A stretch of DNA of 64,000 nt from Echinarachnius parma (GCA_037951105.1 JBAMJV010009815.1:1-64000), one strand, 5' to 3'; counted from the first letter of the stretch, positions 42,686 through 55,219 are shown. Notes: generated from the sequence alone by a model not told the origin. Numbers and translations: made by a program.

Positions 42686-42945
42686 TTACTCAAAGTATTT
42701 ACAATCACTGGCAGGTTTGAAGTATTTCGAGTCGACTTCATCCTTGGTGTGTGTGTTCAGCTGGCACTGCCCGCCCATGAAGTTGAACGACTTGCACGCG
42801 TCTTCCATCTTGCACGCCGCGGCGCACCAAATCTCGCTCAACGCCGGCACGATCTTTAGCACGTGATCGGAGAGGCATTGACCACTCAGCAGCTTGTTCT
42901 GCCCGTTCGTGGCGGCTTGGTACGTGCTTGACTGGCGTCGTCGTT
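42686..42945 (-). CDS. Gene 3 last exon: PAN/Apple-like domain and stop
   Basis: Acceptor AAAAG at 42950-42946, phase 1, stop TAA at 42688-42686; 86 codons. It opens RRRQSSTYQAATNGQ, and the cysteine pattern GQC, IWCAAAC, DACKSFN, GQCQLN and DCKYFE matches the last exons of genes 1 and 2. Joining to the EGF exon gives CQTKRRRQS. The PAN module probably mediates protein or sugar contacts outside the cell (family knowledge); the partner is unknown. Confidence 0.85.
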
Positions 42946-43558
42946 CTTTTGCGCGATAAAAACAAGTAATGATATAGGGAGGAAAATGAGTACAGAGGCT
43001 TCAAGAGCACATGTTGCATTTAGAAACAAAATCAATGTTAGATCAAATCCAAACTACTTCGTAAACGGCTTGAATATCCATAAATGAATCAATTTTAATA
43101 AAACAGAAAATCGCAGGCGCTGTATTTTATTCATGTTGTCACTTATATGAAATTCAAATTATAAATCTTAAATATTTTAAAAACAATTGCTAAGGGTTCA
43201 TCAAGCAGCTGCAGCAGCAGTGTGCCCTAGTAATAAAATACGCCTTTTAGGTTTATATTCCCGCTATGATTAGTGCGGTCCATTAAAATACAACAATGGT
43301 GGAGAGTTAAAAAAGTTGCGGACTCCACCGCCATACAGAAGTTGGCAACGCGGAACTGTTTTTTGTATTGCTTAAATGGATAGATTTTTTCAACACCGGT
43401 CCGCGTCTCGTAATTGGAATTCAGTGCACACCTTCACAGAATTTCAAAATCGACTACTCAATTTCTTGAGACCGAAATGAAACATCAAAAAGTACAATTA
43501 CGATAACAAGACGCTTGACAAGTTTGGATGAAAACAAACGCAGCTCGCAAAAAACATA

Positions 43559-43644
43559 CGTCATATCTACGTCAGTTAAATATTACACTAAACTTAAGGA
43601 ATAGCGATTTGCTAAAACATATTTTAGTGACGTAGATATGACGT
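43559..43644. repeat. Short hairpin with 17-bp arms
   Basis: ACGTCATATCTACGTCA is exactly mirrored by TGACGTAGATATGACGT 52 bp later, within a gene 3 intron. It is probably a worn MITE. Confidence 0.7.
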
Positions 43645-43977
43645 AGATAAAATAATGTTTTACTTCAGAATACACCCTCTGAATAGAAAGATGATCATTT
43701 GTTTTGTTTTTATCAAATATTGATTATAATAATAACAACAATATGTATAATAGTCAAACAAATAATAATAATAATCATTATTATCAAAATAACAATGACA
43801 AAAATAGTAATAAGTATAATGCAAATGATAATAGCATTAATTACGGTATAACACTTTTTTTTTAAATCTACTACAACTAATGATAACTATATAAAGGACA
43901 ATGTATAATAACATCAACAACTATAACTATACTAAGCACTATATAAACAATAACGAACCGCACTTCCATAAACTCAC

Positions 43978-44035
43978 TCGTTTGGCAGTCGCTTCCAGAA
44001 TAGCCTGCTGCACACGCGCAGATGTATCCATTCAC
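43978..44035 (-). CDS. Gene 3 exon: second half of a calcium-binding EGF domain
   Basis: Acceptor AG at 44037-44036 and GTGAGT donor after 43978. It reads VNGYICACAAGYSGSDCQT, carrying the last three EGF cysteines with the CxC and GYxGxxC signature. It enters in phase 0 and leaves in phase 1. Confidence 0.9.
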
Positions 44036-44497
44036 CTGAGTGATATTGAAACCATTTGAACCAATATTTTAATAGGATATTTCAAACAAATATTAGTGGA
44101 AAAACGCAAAACTTTAATGATGGATCAGCAATTCAAATGTGAAATAAAAGTAAACGATTCTATCAAATGTTGCCATATAATAAAACGTATCGAAATAATT
44201 ATCTGTGTTTCTGCTCCATATTCATATTATTGTAATTTGTCATCATTGTAATTCCTTTTCAGGCTGTGTATTTGTTCCTTTCCCTCTCTCCCCCTCTATC
44301 TATGTTTCACTCTTCCCCCTATCTCTCTCTATAATATATTACCCTTCCCCGTATATCTCTCTATTTTTTATCATAATATTCTCAATACAAATAAATGAAA
44401 GAAAATGTTATCATGTTTTATATTGTGCACGCTTCCAATTTGTTGTATTCTGCTACTATGTTGTTGAGTGAATAAATCCTTCAAAACTCATTCAGAC

Positions 44498-44553
44498 CTG
44501 GTCAGTGCACGTGCCCCCATTCTGGCATGGTGAACTTGCACATTCATCTATGT
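44498..44553 (-). CDS. Gene 3 exon: first half of a calcium-binding EGF domain
   Basis: Acceptor CGCAG before 44553 (phase 1); the exon ends at CAG (44498) before a non-ideal GTCTGA donor. With G from the upstream mucin-like exon the first codon is Asp, giving DIDECASSPCQNGGTC, the classic calcium-binding EGF start. The intron inside the EGF domain is unusual for this gene, being phase 0. Confidence 0.85.
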
Positions 44554-44769
44554 CTGCGAAAATAAAATAAAGAGAAAAGGAAATTTAGCAAAACAAATTC
44601 TCACAACAGCAACAACAATAATAACTATAATAAAAACAGTAAAAATAAAAATGTTAACGAAAATTGATGCAGTATAACATTTATGAAGTAATTATATAAT
44701 AATGCAAACGATACTTCTAATAGTGATACTAATAACAAAATAATATATACTTACAATTATAAATAGTGA

Positions 44770-45395
44770 TAATTTTGTTCAGTAGTTCCTAAAGAATCCC
44801 TGTCCCGAAAATGGCACCAGTATAACTACAATATGTGCTAGTTAGTCTGACATTAATGTCGAGGGTTTGGTACTACGCCCCCACCCTACACACATATATT
44901 TACAATTTTGCCGTTGGCCCCTTCCCTAATACTGTTTAGAAGGTCGTCCTAAGGAAGCCCTGTGCATAAAATGGCGCTTGTGTGTAACAATAAACCAATG
45001 CTATTTTACCCTATATTTAAGGTGTGGGCTTCGGTACGGCGCCCCCGGTCCCCACGCTTAAATGAAATATTTGCCGGGAGCTCCTATCCTAATATTGTTC
45101 AGTGGGTCCTAAGGAATCCCTGTGCCCCAAAAGGCGCTTGTGTAACAACAATGCTATTATACCCTAACATGTATGTGGGGGCTCCGGTACGGCGCCCCTA
45201 GCCCCCACGCGCTTGAATAACATATTTGCCGAAGGCTCCTACCCTAATATAGTTCAGTAGCTAAAAAAGAAGCCATGTGCCCGAAATGGCGCTTGTGTAA
45301 CGACAAATCAATACTATTTTAGTATTTTTCTCCCCATATTTAATGGGTGGCTTCCGGTGCGGCGCCCCTGGCCCCACACGCTTAAAGCCAGATAA
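44770..45395. repeat. Short tandem repeats, about 157 bp period
   Basis: Four units marked by AAATGGCGCTTGTGTAAC at about 44811, 44971, 45131 and 45286, each with GGTACGGCGCCCC and a CCTAATAT...GTCCT block. Two more lie at about 46368 and 46531, and a descendant is present in every 2.7-kb array unit (for example 47139-47230). Confidence 0.8.
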
Positions 45396-45425
45396 CAGTT
45401 TTGGGAAAGTTAACTAAAACATCTA

Positions 45426-45979
45426 AACCGAACACAAAAAGTAACTTACCCCCTAAGCAATTGCCCATAATTTCATAACTAAGAATCGTTTCAAGATTTC
45501 GAATGTGTAAATATAAGAGGTAGCCATTAATCTATGGTTGAGTGAGCACACTTTACAGAAAAAATAGTCATATTTTTAAATTCGCAAAAGTATTATTATC
45601 ATTACAAATTATTGAGAATTAAAAAATTAAAAAATCGATGTTTTACAATTGCAATTAATGCATTTTACCACATGTGCCATACAAAAATAAAAATGAATGG
45701 AATATCAAACAGCATTCAGAATATCAAACATGCATTCCGCCACATGTGTTGATTCACAACAATGTACAGGCACGCGCAATACCTTGTGACTTTTGAATTG
45801 GGCCATTTTGTCTTTAATCTGTGCTCATTCAGCCATAAGGTGATGAATATCTCTGATTTTCGCACATATTGAACATAACAACTGTGCCAATATTGTGGTA
45901 AGATGACATTTTGAAACAATTATCGGTTATGAAATAATGGGCAGTTGCTTAGGGGGTAAGTTACTTTTTGTGTTCGGTT
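45426..45979. mobile_element. TA-flanked mariner-like MITE
   Basis: Inverted ends of about 55 bp: AACCGAACACAAAAAGTAAC at the left, and the inverse GTTACTTTTTGTGTTCGGTT at the right, with two mismatches further in. TA flanks at 45424-45425 and 45980-45981 fit a TA target duplication. The 554-bp body has no transposase. It sits between units of the 157-bp repeats. Confidence 0.75.
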
Positions 45980-46455
45980 TATATTGGCCAAACTAATTGA
46001 TCAATATTGTTGAATAAGTATTTAAAAAGGGCTTGTGTCGTAAAATCCGAACCTAAGCATCGTTAAATGCAGAATTATCGGAAGAAATCCAATAGCCGCC
46101 CGTGAAATGTATAAATCCACCGCCCGTTCCCCGTTCGCACCTGCCCGCGCCGCTAGCGCTGGCGGCTGGAGATATCGACAAGCCCCGCAGACCGGAGACC
46201 ACGAGGTCTTTTGCACGTAGCGGTACGATTTGCAGCAAATCAATTTTTATAATTTTGCAAATATATCAATTAGTTGGTGGTTTCCTGGCCAAATTTGTAT
46301 AATCCCATAATAGTAAAATGTTATTCTTTCACATGGTTGGTAATAAGAGCGTACATTTCATTTTGTGTTTGGCGCTTGTGTAACAACAAATCAATGCTAT
46401 TTTACTCTACATTTAATGTGGGGGCTCTGGTACAGCGCCTCGGCCCCACACGTTT

Positions 46456-47138
46456 AAATTAAATATTTGGAGGGGGCTCATATTCTAATACCGTCCAGTA
46501 CGTCCTCAGGAAGCACTGTGCCTAAAATGGCGCTTGTATCCGACCGGTAACGATAATTTCACTAAGCCAACCGACCAAACGAGTCATTGATTATAACGGC
46601 AGAGAAATTTGGAAAACCGAAAGTTGTTCCATGCTTCTTTTTATGAGGTATTCGGGAACCGTTGTGCGTCTTGAGTGGATTTTGTCTTACTAAAATTATG
46701 TCAAAAAATAAGCCCCAAAATAAACAACATTTAGACATACAATACAAACAGCGAATTTAGCTTTATGATGTCCGTTTCAATGAACATGGTGCACGCGGAA
46801 AATATGTGCAAGGTATTAAAGTGATCCCTGTAAAGTGTCTAACTCCACGAACATTTCTTGGAGCTTCCTCGTTTCTCTTCTACCGTGTTGTTTAGCTTAT
46901 GGTAAGAGAAGATTACAATAGGTTTTTTTTCTTCAAAATGTTCTTTTAGTATTTAGATAATTATCATTGATAATACTAGGGTCAAAAGCGTTGCCCAACG
47001 GTTTTGATAAAAAGTACAATTGCCGTAGCTAAACACGCCCGGCCGGCGCGCCACGCGATCCCGGTAGACAGGGCAGCGCAACGAGTCGATGTACCCGACT
47101 GTTGAGCCGAGCGCGCGCAAATTTTGTACCGTCTGTAT
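46456..47138. repeat. Truncated first copy of the 2.7-kb array unit
   Basis: 46456-46592 matches unit 1 from 47139 to about 47273. The sequence then jumps to what corresponds to about 49292 and runs on to the unit end. About 2.0 kb, including the mucin-like exon, is missing. A short TTGATT/TTAT similarity lies at the join. Confidence 0.85.
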
Positions 47139-47693
47139 AAATTAAATATTTGCAGGGGGCTCCTATTCTAATACCGTCCAGTACCTCCTCAGGAAGCACT
47201 GTGCCTAAAATGGCGCTTGTATCCGGCCGGTAACGATAATTTCACTAAGCCAACCGACCAAACGAGTCATTGATTGGCTCAAAACCGTCATGTGATTGCC
47301 ATAACATTTTCTTATATAACACGGAAGAGCCGCGATATATCGATATAGGAGAATTTTTGTCTAGACCTATGGCAAAAGTTGAAAGCGATGCTATCGATTG
47401 CAGGTGTTATATTACTCGCTGCAAGAGAGATTGTATTATGACATCACAACGAGAGAGAGAGCGGGGGATTCTATTATTATGTCACAATGACTTGTCAACA
47501 TATCATTTCGAAAAGACACATGTTCTAATTGAGCTTAGAGATGCTGAAAGTGTAAAGATGTGCTAGTATTTTTATTTTACATAACATATGTTAGACGCAA
47601 GTAACAGTACTGGGAAACGGCGCCCCACACAACAAATGAAAATATTCTTCTTCACCTCCCACTTGAAAGAATATATCATAACTTAGATGTTAA

Positions 47694-48146
47694 AGGGATA
47701 GTTGAGTATTGGTCAAACTTAACTTTAGTAATAAAAACCTGCACCATTACGGTACAAAATAATAGTTATAATTTCACCATGCTCGAAAAGTATACACAAT
47801 TACAAACGACTAAGTAAAACCCCTGTTATCATTCAAAAAGATCTGTTACAACTCTCTAAAAAAATAATTGGTTTTAGCCATTTTTCATACAAAATTGTGC
47901 ATTTAATGTTTTGTTAAAATAATGATTCAATATATCAACAACTTTTTAAAAACCTATTCAGATTTTTGTCAGAGTAGTCTTTAAGCATATTATAATTTTT
48001 TTCTAAAAAGTCAAAATATCCCCTGGTGAATAATTTGTTCTGTCATTAAAATTGTATGTTCTTTCAAATTTGACAGTCAGTTTTTCGTTATCTCACAAAA
48101 ACATATTTTATGAAATGCCCCCCTATACCAACACTCAACTATCCCT
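47694..48146. mobile_element. TTAA-flanked MITE inside array unit 1
   Basis: AGGGATAGTTGAGTATTGGT at the left, inverse at the right, TTAA at 47690-47693 and 48147-48150. The equivalent element sits at the same place in every unit, so it predates the amplification. The unit 3 copy keeps a GAGAGGGCGCTCTC segment near 53282 that the others have lost. Confidence 0.8.
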
Positions 48147-48701
48147 TTAATGTGAACATTTGGAAAAAAACTAATTTGAAATTTACAGTGCAAGTCACCC
48201 TTGCGGCTGCTGGAAGATGTGATTTTCCAGCCAAAAAATGGCATCGTAGGGGAGCCTTATCCCGATCAGAGCATTTGTGACCGAGGCATATAAGCATGCA
48301 TAGTTTAGGTTTTCCCGTCAATTTTCATATGTTTTTAATTAAATATTTTATCCCCCGAAATTAGGAATATGCATGATATATGCTCATTGAAATTTCGTTT
48401 TTAGTGGATCAATTTTGTGCTTACTGTAGGCTACATTACCGTCAATAACAATTCAAACACGTCGGTCACAGTCACTGAACACATGACAGCCAAAGCAATG
48501 GGAAATTGTTGATGTAAATTTGATAAAACAAATACCGTACAGTCCGTACTTGATATCACATGTCTCTATGTGCACGTTGCAAAGTTAGAAGAATGGAACG
48601 CAACGGTGACACGAATTACAAGTTAAATTTAACTAAGCTATACTGTATAGTGTATGGAGAAGAAAAAAAAAAGAGCACTGTCGGCCATTGCGAGTTCGGA
48701 C

Positions 48702-48953
48702 CTTGTGTTGTTGTTGCCTGCGTTGTCGGGTTGTCAGTGGTAGAGGCTTGCGTGGTCAGGGCCTGAGTGGTCTGATCTGGTGTGGTCGTAGTTGGCGTCG
48801 TTTGAGCTGGCGAAGTCGTAGGCGGAGCCTGTGTGGTCGTAGTTGGCGTCGTTTGAGCTGGCGAAGTCGTAGGCGGAGCCTGTGTGGTCGAAGCCGGTGT
48901 GGTCGTAGACGGGGCCAGTGTGGTTGTGGCTACCGTGGTTGCCAACGGTGTAA
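48702..48953 (-). CDS. Gene 3 mucin-like exon, array copy 1
   Basis: The exon is bounded by ATTATAG (acceptor) and AAG before GTCCGA (weak donor) and is phase 1 at both ends; 83 codons. It reads TPLATTVATTTLAPSTTTP, then two 17-residue repeats (QAPPTTSPAQTTPTTTT), then PDQTTQALTTQASTTDNPTT. It is almost only Thr, Pro, Ser, Ala and Gln, as in heavily O-glycosylated mucin stalks. Splicing to the EGF exon at 44553 restores Asp of DIDEC, which supports the donor. Whether each array copy is used in the mRNA cannot be told from the sequence. Confidence 0.65.
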
Positions 48954-49852
48954 CTATAATAACGCAAAACCAAGTAATTTCAATTGAAATAATTAGATCT
49001 TCACTTATACGGTAATGTTCACTTTTTTTTTTTTACCGGAGTGAAAAATGATCTATTAACTGTGTTGACATGTGCACAAACTGGCAAATGGTTGATCAAA
49101 TGTGTAATTCTCTAATATGATTTGTCCACTGAGTGGTGTGAATATTCCATGGTCAACGAGTGTCATGGTATGACCGAGTAATTAGTGAAAATGAAAAGTT
49201 GATAAACGCTAAGCCTAACTTATCGCACTGACTTTGTACATAATTATGCACTAGAATATTACAAATATGAACACTTCAATCATGCCTATCTTTATAACGG
49301 AAGAGAAATTTGGAAAACCGAAAGTTGTTCCATGCTTCTCTTTATGGTACAAATAATATGAGGTATTCGGGAACCGTTGTGCGTCTTGAGTGGATTTTGT
49401 CTTACTAAAATTATGTCAAAAAATAAGCCCCAAAATAAACAACATTTAGACATACAATACAAACAGCGAATTTAGCTTTATGATGTCCGTTTCAATGAAC
49501 ATGGTGCACGCGGAAAATATGTGCAAGGTATTAAAGTGATCCCTGTAAAGTGTCTAACTCCACGAACATTTCTTGGAGCTTCCTCGTTTCTCTTCTACCG
49601 TGTTGTTTAGCTTATGGTAAGAGAAGAATACAATAGGTTTTTTTCTTCAAAATGTTCTTTTAGTATTTAGATAATTATCATTGATAATATTAGGGTCAAA
49701 AGCGTTACCCAACGGTTTTGATAAAAAGTACAATTGCCGTAGCTAAACACGCCCGGCCGGCGCGCCACGCGATCCCGGTAGACAGGGCAGCGCAACGAGT
49801 CGATGTACCCGACTGTTGAGCCGAGCGCGCGCAAATGTTGTACCGTCTGTAT

Positions 49853-52564
49853 AAATTAAATATTTGCAGGGGGCTCCTATTCTAATACCGTCCAGTACGT
49901 CCTCAGGAAGCACTGTGCCTAAAATGGCGCTTGTATCCGGCCGGTAACGATAATTCCACTAAGCCAACCGACCAAACGAGTCATTGATTGGCTCAAAACC
50001 GTCATGTGATTGCCATAACATTTTCTTATATAACACGGAAGAGCCGCGATATATCGATATAGGAGAATTTTTGTCTAGACCTATGGCAAAAGTTGAAAGC
50101 GATGCTATCGATTGCAGGTGTTATATTACTCGCTGCAAGAGAGATTGTATTATGACATCACAATGAGAGAGAGAGCGGGGGATTCTATTATTATGTCACA
50201 ATGACTTGTCAACATATCACTTCGAAAAGACACATGTTCTAATTGAGCTTAGAGATGCTGAAAGTGTAAAGATGTGCTAGTATTTTTATTTTACATAACA
50301 TATGTTAGAGGCAAGTAACAGTACTGGGAAACGGCGCCCCACACAACAAATTAAAATATTCTTCTTCACCTCCCACTTGAAAGAATATATCATAACTTAG
50401 ATGTTAAAGGGATAGTTGAGTATTGGTCAAACTTAACTTTAGTAATAAAAACCTGCACCATTACGGTACAAAATAATAGTTATAATTTCACCATGCTCGA
50501 AAAGTATACACGATTACAAACGACTAAGTAAAACCCCTGTTATCATTCAAAAGATCCGTTACAACTCTCTAAAAAAATAATTGGTTTTAGCCATTTTTCA
50601 TAAAAAATTGTGCATTTAATGTTTTGTTAAAATAATGATTCAATATATCAACAACTTTTAAAAAACCTATTCAGATTTTTTTCAGAGTAGTCTTTAAGCA
50701 TATTATAATTTTTTTCTAAAAAGTCAAAATATCCCCTGGTGAATAATTTGTTCTGTCATTAAAATTGTATGTTCTTTCAAATTTGACAGTCAGTTTTTCG
50801 TTATCTCACAAAAACATATTTTATGAAGTGCCACCCTATACCAACACTCAACTATCCCTTTAATGTGAACATTTGAAAAAAAAACTAATTTGAAATTTAC
50901 AGTGCAAGTCACCCTTGCGGCTGCTGGAAGATGTGATTTTCCAGCCAAAAAATGGCATCGTAGGGGAGCCTTATCCCGATCAGAGCATTTGTGACCGAGG
51001 CATATAAGCATGCATAGTTTAGGTTTTCCCGTCAATTTTCATATGTTTTTAATTAAATATTTTATCCCCCGAAATGTGGAATATGCATGATATATGCTCA
51101 TTGAAATTTCGTTTTTAGTGGATCAATTTTGTGCTTACTGTAGGCTACATTACCGTCAATAACAATTCAAACACGTCGGTCACAGTCACTGAACACATGA
51201 CGGCCAAAGCAATGGGAAATTGTTGATGTAAATTTGATAAAACAAATACCGTACAGTCCGTACTTGATATCACATGTCTCTATGTGCACGTTGCAAAGTT
51301 AGAAGAATGGAACGCAACGGTGACACGAATTACAAGTTAAATTTAACTAAGCTATACTGTATAGTGTATGGAGAAGAAAAAAAAAGAGCACTGTCGGCCA
51401 TTGCGAGTTCGGACCTTGTGTTGTTGTTGCCTGCGTTGTCGGGTTGTCAGTGGTAGAGGCTTGCGTGGTCAGGGCCTGAGTGGTCTGATCTGGTGTGGTC
51501 GTAGTTGGCGTCGTTTGAGCTGGCGAAGTCGTAGGCGGAGCCTGTGTGGTCGTAGTTGGCGTCGTTTGAGCTGGCGAAGTCGTAGGCGGAGCCTGTGTGG
51601 TCGAAGCCGGTGTGGTCGTAGACGGGGCCAGTGTGGTTGTGGCTACCGTGGTTGCCAACGGTGTAACTATAATAACGCAAAACCAAGTAATTTCAATTGA
51701 AATAATTAGATCTTCACTTATACGGTAATGTTAACTTTTTTTTTTTACCGGAGTGAAAAATGATCTATTAACTGTGTTGACATGTGCACAAACTGGCAAA
51801 TGGTTGATCAAATGTGTAATTCTCTAATATGATTTGTCCACTGAGTGGAGTGAATATTCCATGGTCAACGAGTGTCATGGTATGACCGAGTAATTAGTGA
51901 AAATGAAAAGTTGATAAACGCTAAGCCTAACTTATCGCACTGACTTTGTACATAATTATGCACTAGAATATTACAAATCTGAACACTTCAATCATGCCTA
52001 TCTTTATAACGGAAGAGAAATTTGGAAAACCGAAAGTTGTTCCATGCTTCTCTTTATGATACAAATAGTATGAGGTATTCGGGAACCGTTGTGCGTCTTG
52101 AGTGGATTTTGTCTTACTAAAATTATGTCAAAAAATAAGCCCCAAAATAAACAACATTTAGACATACAATACAAACAGCGAATTTAGCTTAATGATGTCC
52201 GTTTCAATGAACATGGTGCACGCGGAAAATATGTGCAAGTTATTAAAGTGATCCCTGTAAAGTGTCTAACTCCACGAACATTTCTTGGAGCTTCCTCGTT
52301 TCTCTTCTACCGTGTTGTTTAGCTTATGGTAAGAGAAGAATACAATAGGTTTTTTTCTTCAAAATGTTCTTTTAGTATTTAGATAATTATCATTGATAAT
52401 ACTAGGGTCAAAAGCGTTACCCAACGGTTTTGATAAAAAGTACAATTGCCGTAGCTAAACACGCCCGGCCGGCGCGCCACGCGATCCCGGTAGACAGGGC
52501 AGCGCAACGAGTCGATGTACCCGACTGTTGAGCCGAGCGCGCGCAAATTTTGTACCGTCTGTAT
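49853..52564. repeat. Array unit 2 (2712 bp)
   Basis: Same layout as unit 1. The block at about 49347 carries an extra 14 bp (GGTACAAATAATAT) that is absent from the truncated copy and from units 3, 4 and 6 at the equivalent place. Confidence 0.93.
51415..51666 (-). CDS. Gene 3 mucin-like exon, array copy 2
   Basis: Same boundaries and phases as copy 1, with two 17-residue repeats; 252 nt and no internal stop. Confidence 0.65.
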
Positions 52565-55219
52565 AAATTAAATATTTGCAGGGGGCTCCTATTCTAATAC
52601 CGTCCAGTACGTCCTCAGGAAGCACTGTGCCTAAAATGGCGCTTGTATCCGGCCGGTAACGATAATTCCACTAAGCCAACCGACCAAACGAGTCATTGAT
52701 TGGCTCAAAACCGTCATGTGATTACCATAACATTTTCTTATATAACACGGAAGAGCCGCGATATATCGATATAGGAGAATTTTTGTCTAGACCTATGGCA
52801 AAAGTTGAAAGCGATGCTATCGATTGCAGGTGTTATATTACTCGCTGCAAGAGAGATTGTATTATGACATCACAAAGAGAGAGAGAGCGGGGGATTCTAT
52901 TATTATGTCACAATGACTTGTCAACATATCACTTCGAAAAGACACATGTTCTAATTGAGCTTAGAGATGCTGAAAGTGTAAAGATGTGCTAGTATATTTA
53001 TTTTACATAACATATGTTAGAGGTAAGTAACAGTACTGGGAAACGGCGCCCCACACAACAAATGAAAATATTCTTCTACACCTCCCACTTGAAAGAATAT
53101 ATCATAACTTAGATGTTAAAGGGATAGTTGAGTATTGGTCAAACTTAACTTTAGTAATAAAAACCTGCACCATTACGGTCCAAAATAATAGTTATAACTT
53201 CACCATGCTCGAAAAGTATACACAATTACAAACGACTAAGTAAAACCCCTGTTATCATTCAAAAAGATCCGTTACAACTTGAGAGGGCGCTCTCTAAAAA
53301 AATAATTGGTTTTAGCCATTTTTCATAAAAAATTGTGCATTTAATGTTTTGTTAAAATAATGATTCAATATATCAACAACTTTTTAAAAACCTATTCAGA
53401 TTTTTTTCAGAGTAGTCTTTAAGCATATTATAATTTTTTTCTAAAAAGTCAAAATATCCCCTGGTGAATAATTTGTTCTGTCATTAAAATTGTATGTTCT
53501 TTCAAATTTGACAATCAGTTTTTCGTTATCTCACAAAAACATATTTTATGAAGTGCCCCCCTATACCAACACTCAACTATCCCTTTAATATGAACATTTG
53601 GACAAAAACTCATTTGAAATTTACAGTGCAAGTCACCCTTGCGGCTGCTGGAAGATGCGATTTTCCAGCCAAAAAATGGCATCGTAGGGGAGCCTTATCC
53701 CGATCAGAGCATTTGTGACCGAGGTATATAAGCATGCATAGTTTAGGTTTTCCCGTCAATTTTCATATGTTTTTAATTAAATATTTTATCCCCCGAAATG
53801 TGGAATATGCATGATATATGCTCATTGAAATTTCGTTTTTAGTGGATCAATTTTGTGCTTACTGTAGGCTACATTACCGTCAATAACAATTCAAACACGT
53901 CGGTCACAGTCACTGAACACATGACGGCCAAAGCAATGGGAAATTGTTGATGTAAATTTGATAAAACAAATACCGTACAGTCCGTACTTGTTATCACATG
54001 TCTCTATGTGCACGTTACAAAGTTAGAAGAATGGAACGCAACGGTGACACGAATTACAAGTTAAATTTAACTAAGCTATACTGTATAGTGTATGGAGAAA
54101 AAAAAAAGAGCACTGTCGGCGATTGCGAGTTCGGACCTTGTGTTGTTGTTGCCTGCGTTGTCGGGTTGTCAGTGGTAGAGGCTTGCGTGGTCAGGGCCTG
54201 AGTGGTCTGATCTGGTGTGGCCGTAGTTGGCGTCGTTTGAGCTGGCGAAGTCGTAGGCGGAGCCTGTGTGGTCGAAGCCGGTGTGGTCGTAGACGGGGCC
54301 AGTGTGGTTGTGGCTACCGTGGTTGCCAACGGTGTAACTATAATAACGCAAAACCAAGTAATTTCAATTGAAATAATTAGATCTTCACTTATACGGTAAT
54401 GTTTTTTTTTTTTTACCGGAGTGAAAAATGATCTATTAACTGTGTTGACATGCGCACAAACTGGCAAGTGGTTGATCAAATGTGTAATTCTCTAATATGA
54501 TTTGTCCACTGAGTGGAGTGAATATTCCATGGTCAACGAGTGTCATGGTATGACCGAGTAATTAGTGAAAATGAAAAGTTGATAAACGCTAAGCCTAACT
54601 TATCGCACTGACTTTGTACATAATTATGCACTAGAATATTACAAATATGAACACTTCAATCATGCCTATCTTTATAACGGAAGAGAAATTTGGAAAACCG
54701 AAAGTTGTTCCATGCTTCTTTTTATGAGGTATTCGGGAACCGTTGTGCGTCTTGAGTGGATTTTGTCTTACTAAAATTATGTCAAAAAATAAGCCCCAAA
54801 ATAAACAACATTTAGACATACAATACAAACAGCGAATTTAGCTTTATGATGTCCGTTTCAATGAATATGGTGCACGCGGAAAATATGTGCAAGGTATTAA
54901 AGTGATCCCTGTAAAGTGTCTAACTCCACGAACATTTCTTGGAGCTTCCTCGTTTCTCTTCTACCGTGTTGTTTAGCTTATGGTAAGAGAAGAATACAAT
55001 AGGTTTTTTTTCTTCAAAATGTTCTTTTAGTATTTAGATAATTATCATCGATAATACTAGGGTCAAAAGCGTTGCCCAACGGTTTTGATAAAAAGTACAA
55101 TTGCCGTAGCTAAACACGCCCGGCCGGCGCGCCACGCGATCCCGGTAGACAGGGCAGCGCAACGAGTCGATGTACCCGACTGTTGAGCCGAGCGCGCGCA
55201 AATTTTGTACCGTCTGTAT
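52565..55219. repeat. Array unit 3 (2655 bp)
   Basis: Same layout. It is shorter mainly because its mucin-like exon lacks one 51-bp repeat. Confidence 0.93.
54137..54337 (-). CDS. Gene 3 mucin-like exon, array copy 3 (short form)
   Basis: 201 nt, one 17-residue repeat, phase 1 at both ends, no internal stop. It has one Thr-to-Ala change (TTPTTATPDQ) relative to copy 1. Confidence 0.65.

Larger units (their letters stand above)
47139..49852. repeat. Array unit 1 (2714 bp)
   Basis: Head-to-tail unit starting AAATTAAATATTTGCAGGGG. It contains, in order, a TATATAACACGGAAGAGCC stretch, a TTAA MITE (47694-48146), the mucin-like exon on the minus strand, a fragment of the 18209-type MITE, and a GC-rich patch (GCCCGGCCGGCGCGCC) near its end. 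The other units repeat this layout with about 1-2 percent difference by eye. Confidence 0.93.

Noticed and set aside
42738-43019. Arg-rich minus-strand frame across the gene 3 PAN exon
   Set aside because: It is the wrong frame; the frame with six correctly spaced cysteines ends at 42686.
46022-46302. GC-richer frames at 46022-46302
   Set aside because: No conserved motif, and the splice sites do not fit gene 3.
44770-46590. CRISPR-like regularly spaced repeats
   Set aside because: Whole units repeat without unique spacers, and the genome is eukaryotic; this is a tandem repeat with an inserted MITE.
47270-47566. Cys-containing frame MIGSKPSCDCHNIF repeated in every array unit
   Set aside because: It is conserved only because the units are recent copies; it ends at 60 residues in most units and 98 in two, with no family pattern. 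It could be a small gene but nothing supports it.
48139-48321. Minus-strand frame MTGKPKLCMLICLGHKC repeated in the array
   Set aside because: It overlaps the end of the TTAA MITE, has no splice sites in phase with gene 3, and its repetition comes from the array.
48560-48987. Plus-strand Cys/Arg-rich frames across the mucin-like exon
   Set aside because: Antisense shadows of the Thr/Pro-rich exon; they vary with the 51-bp repeat and have no domain pattern.
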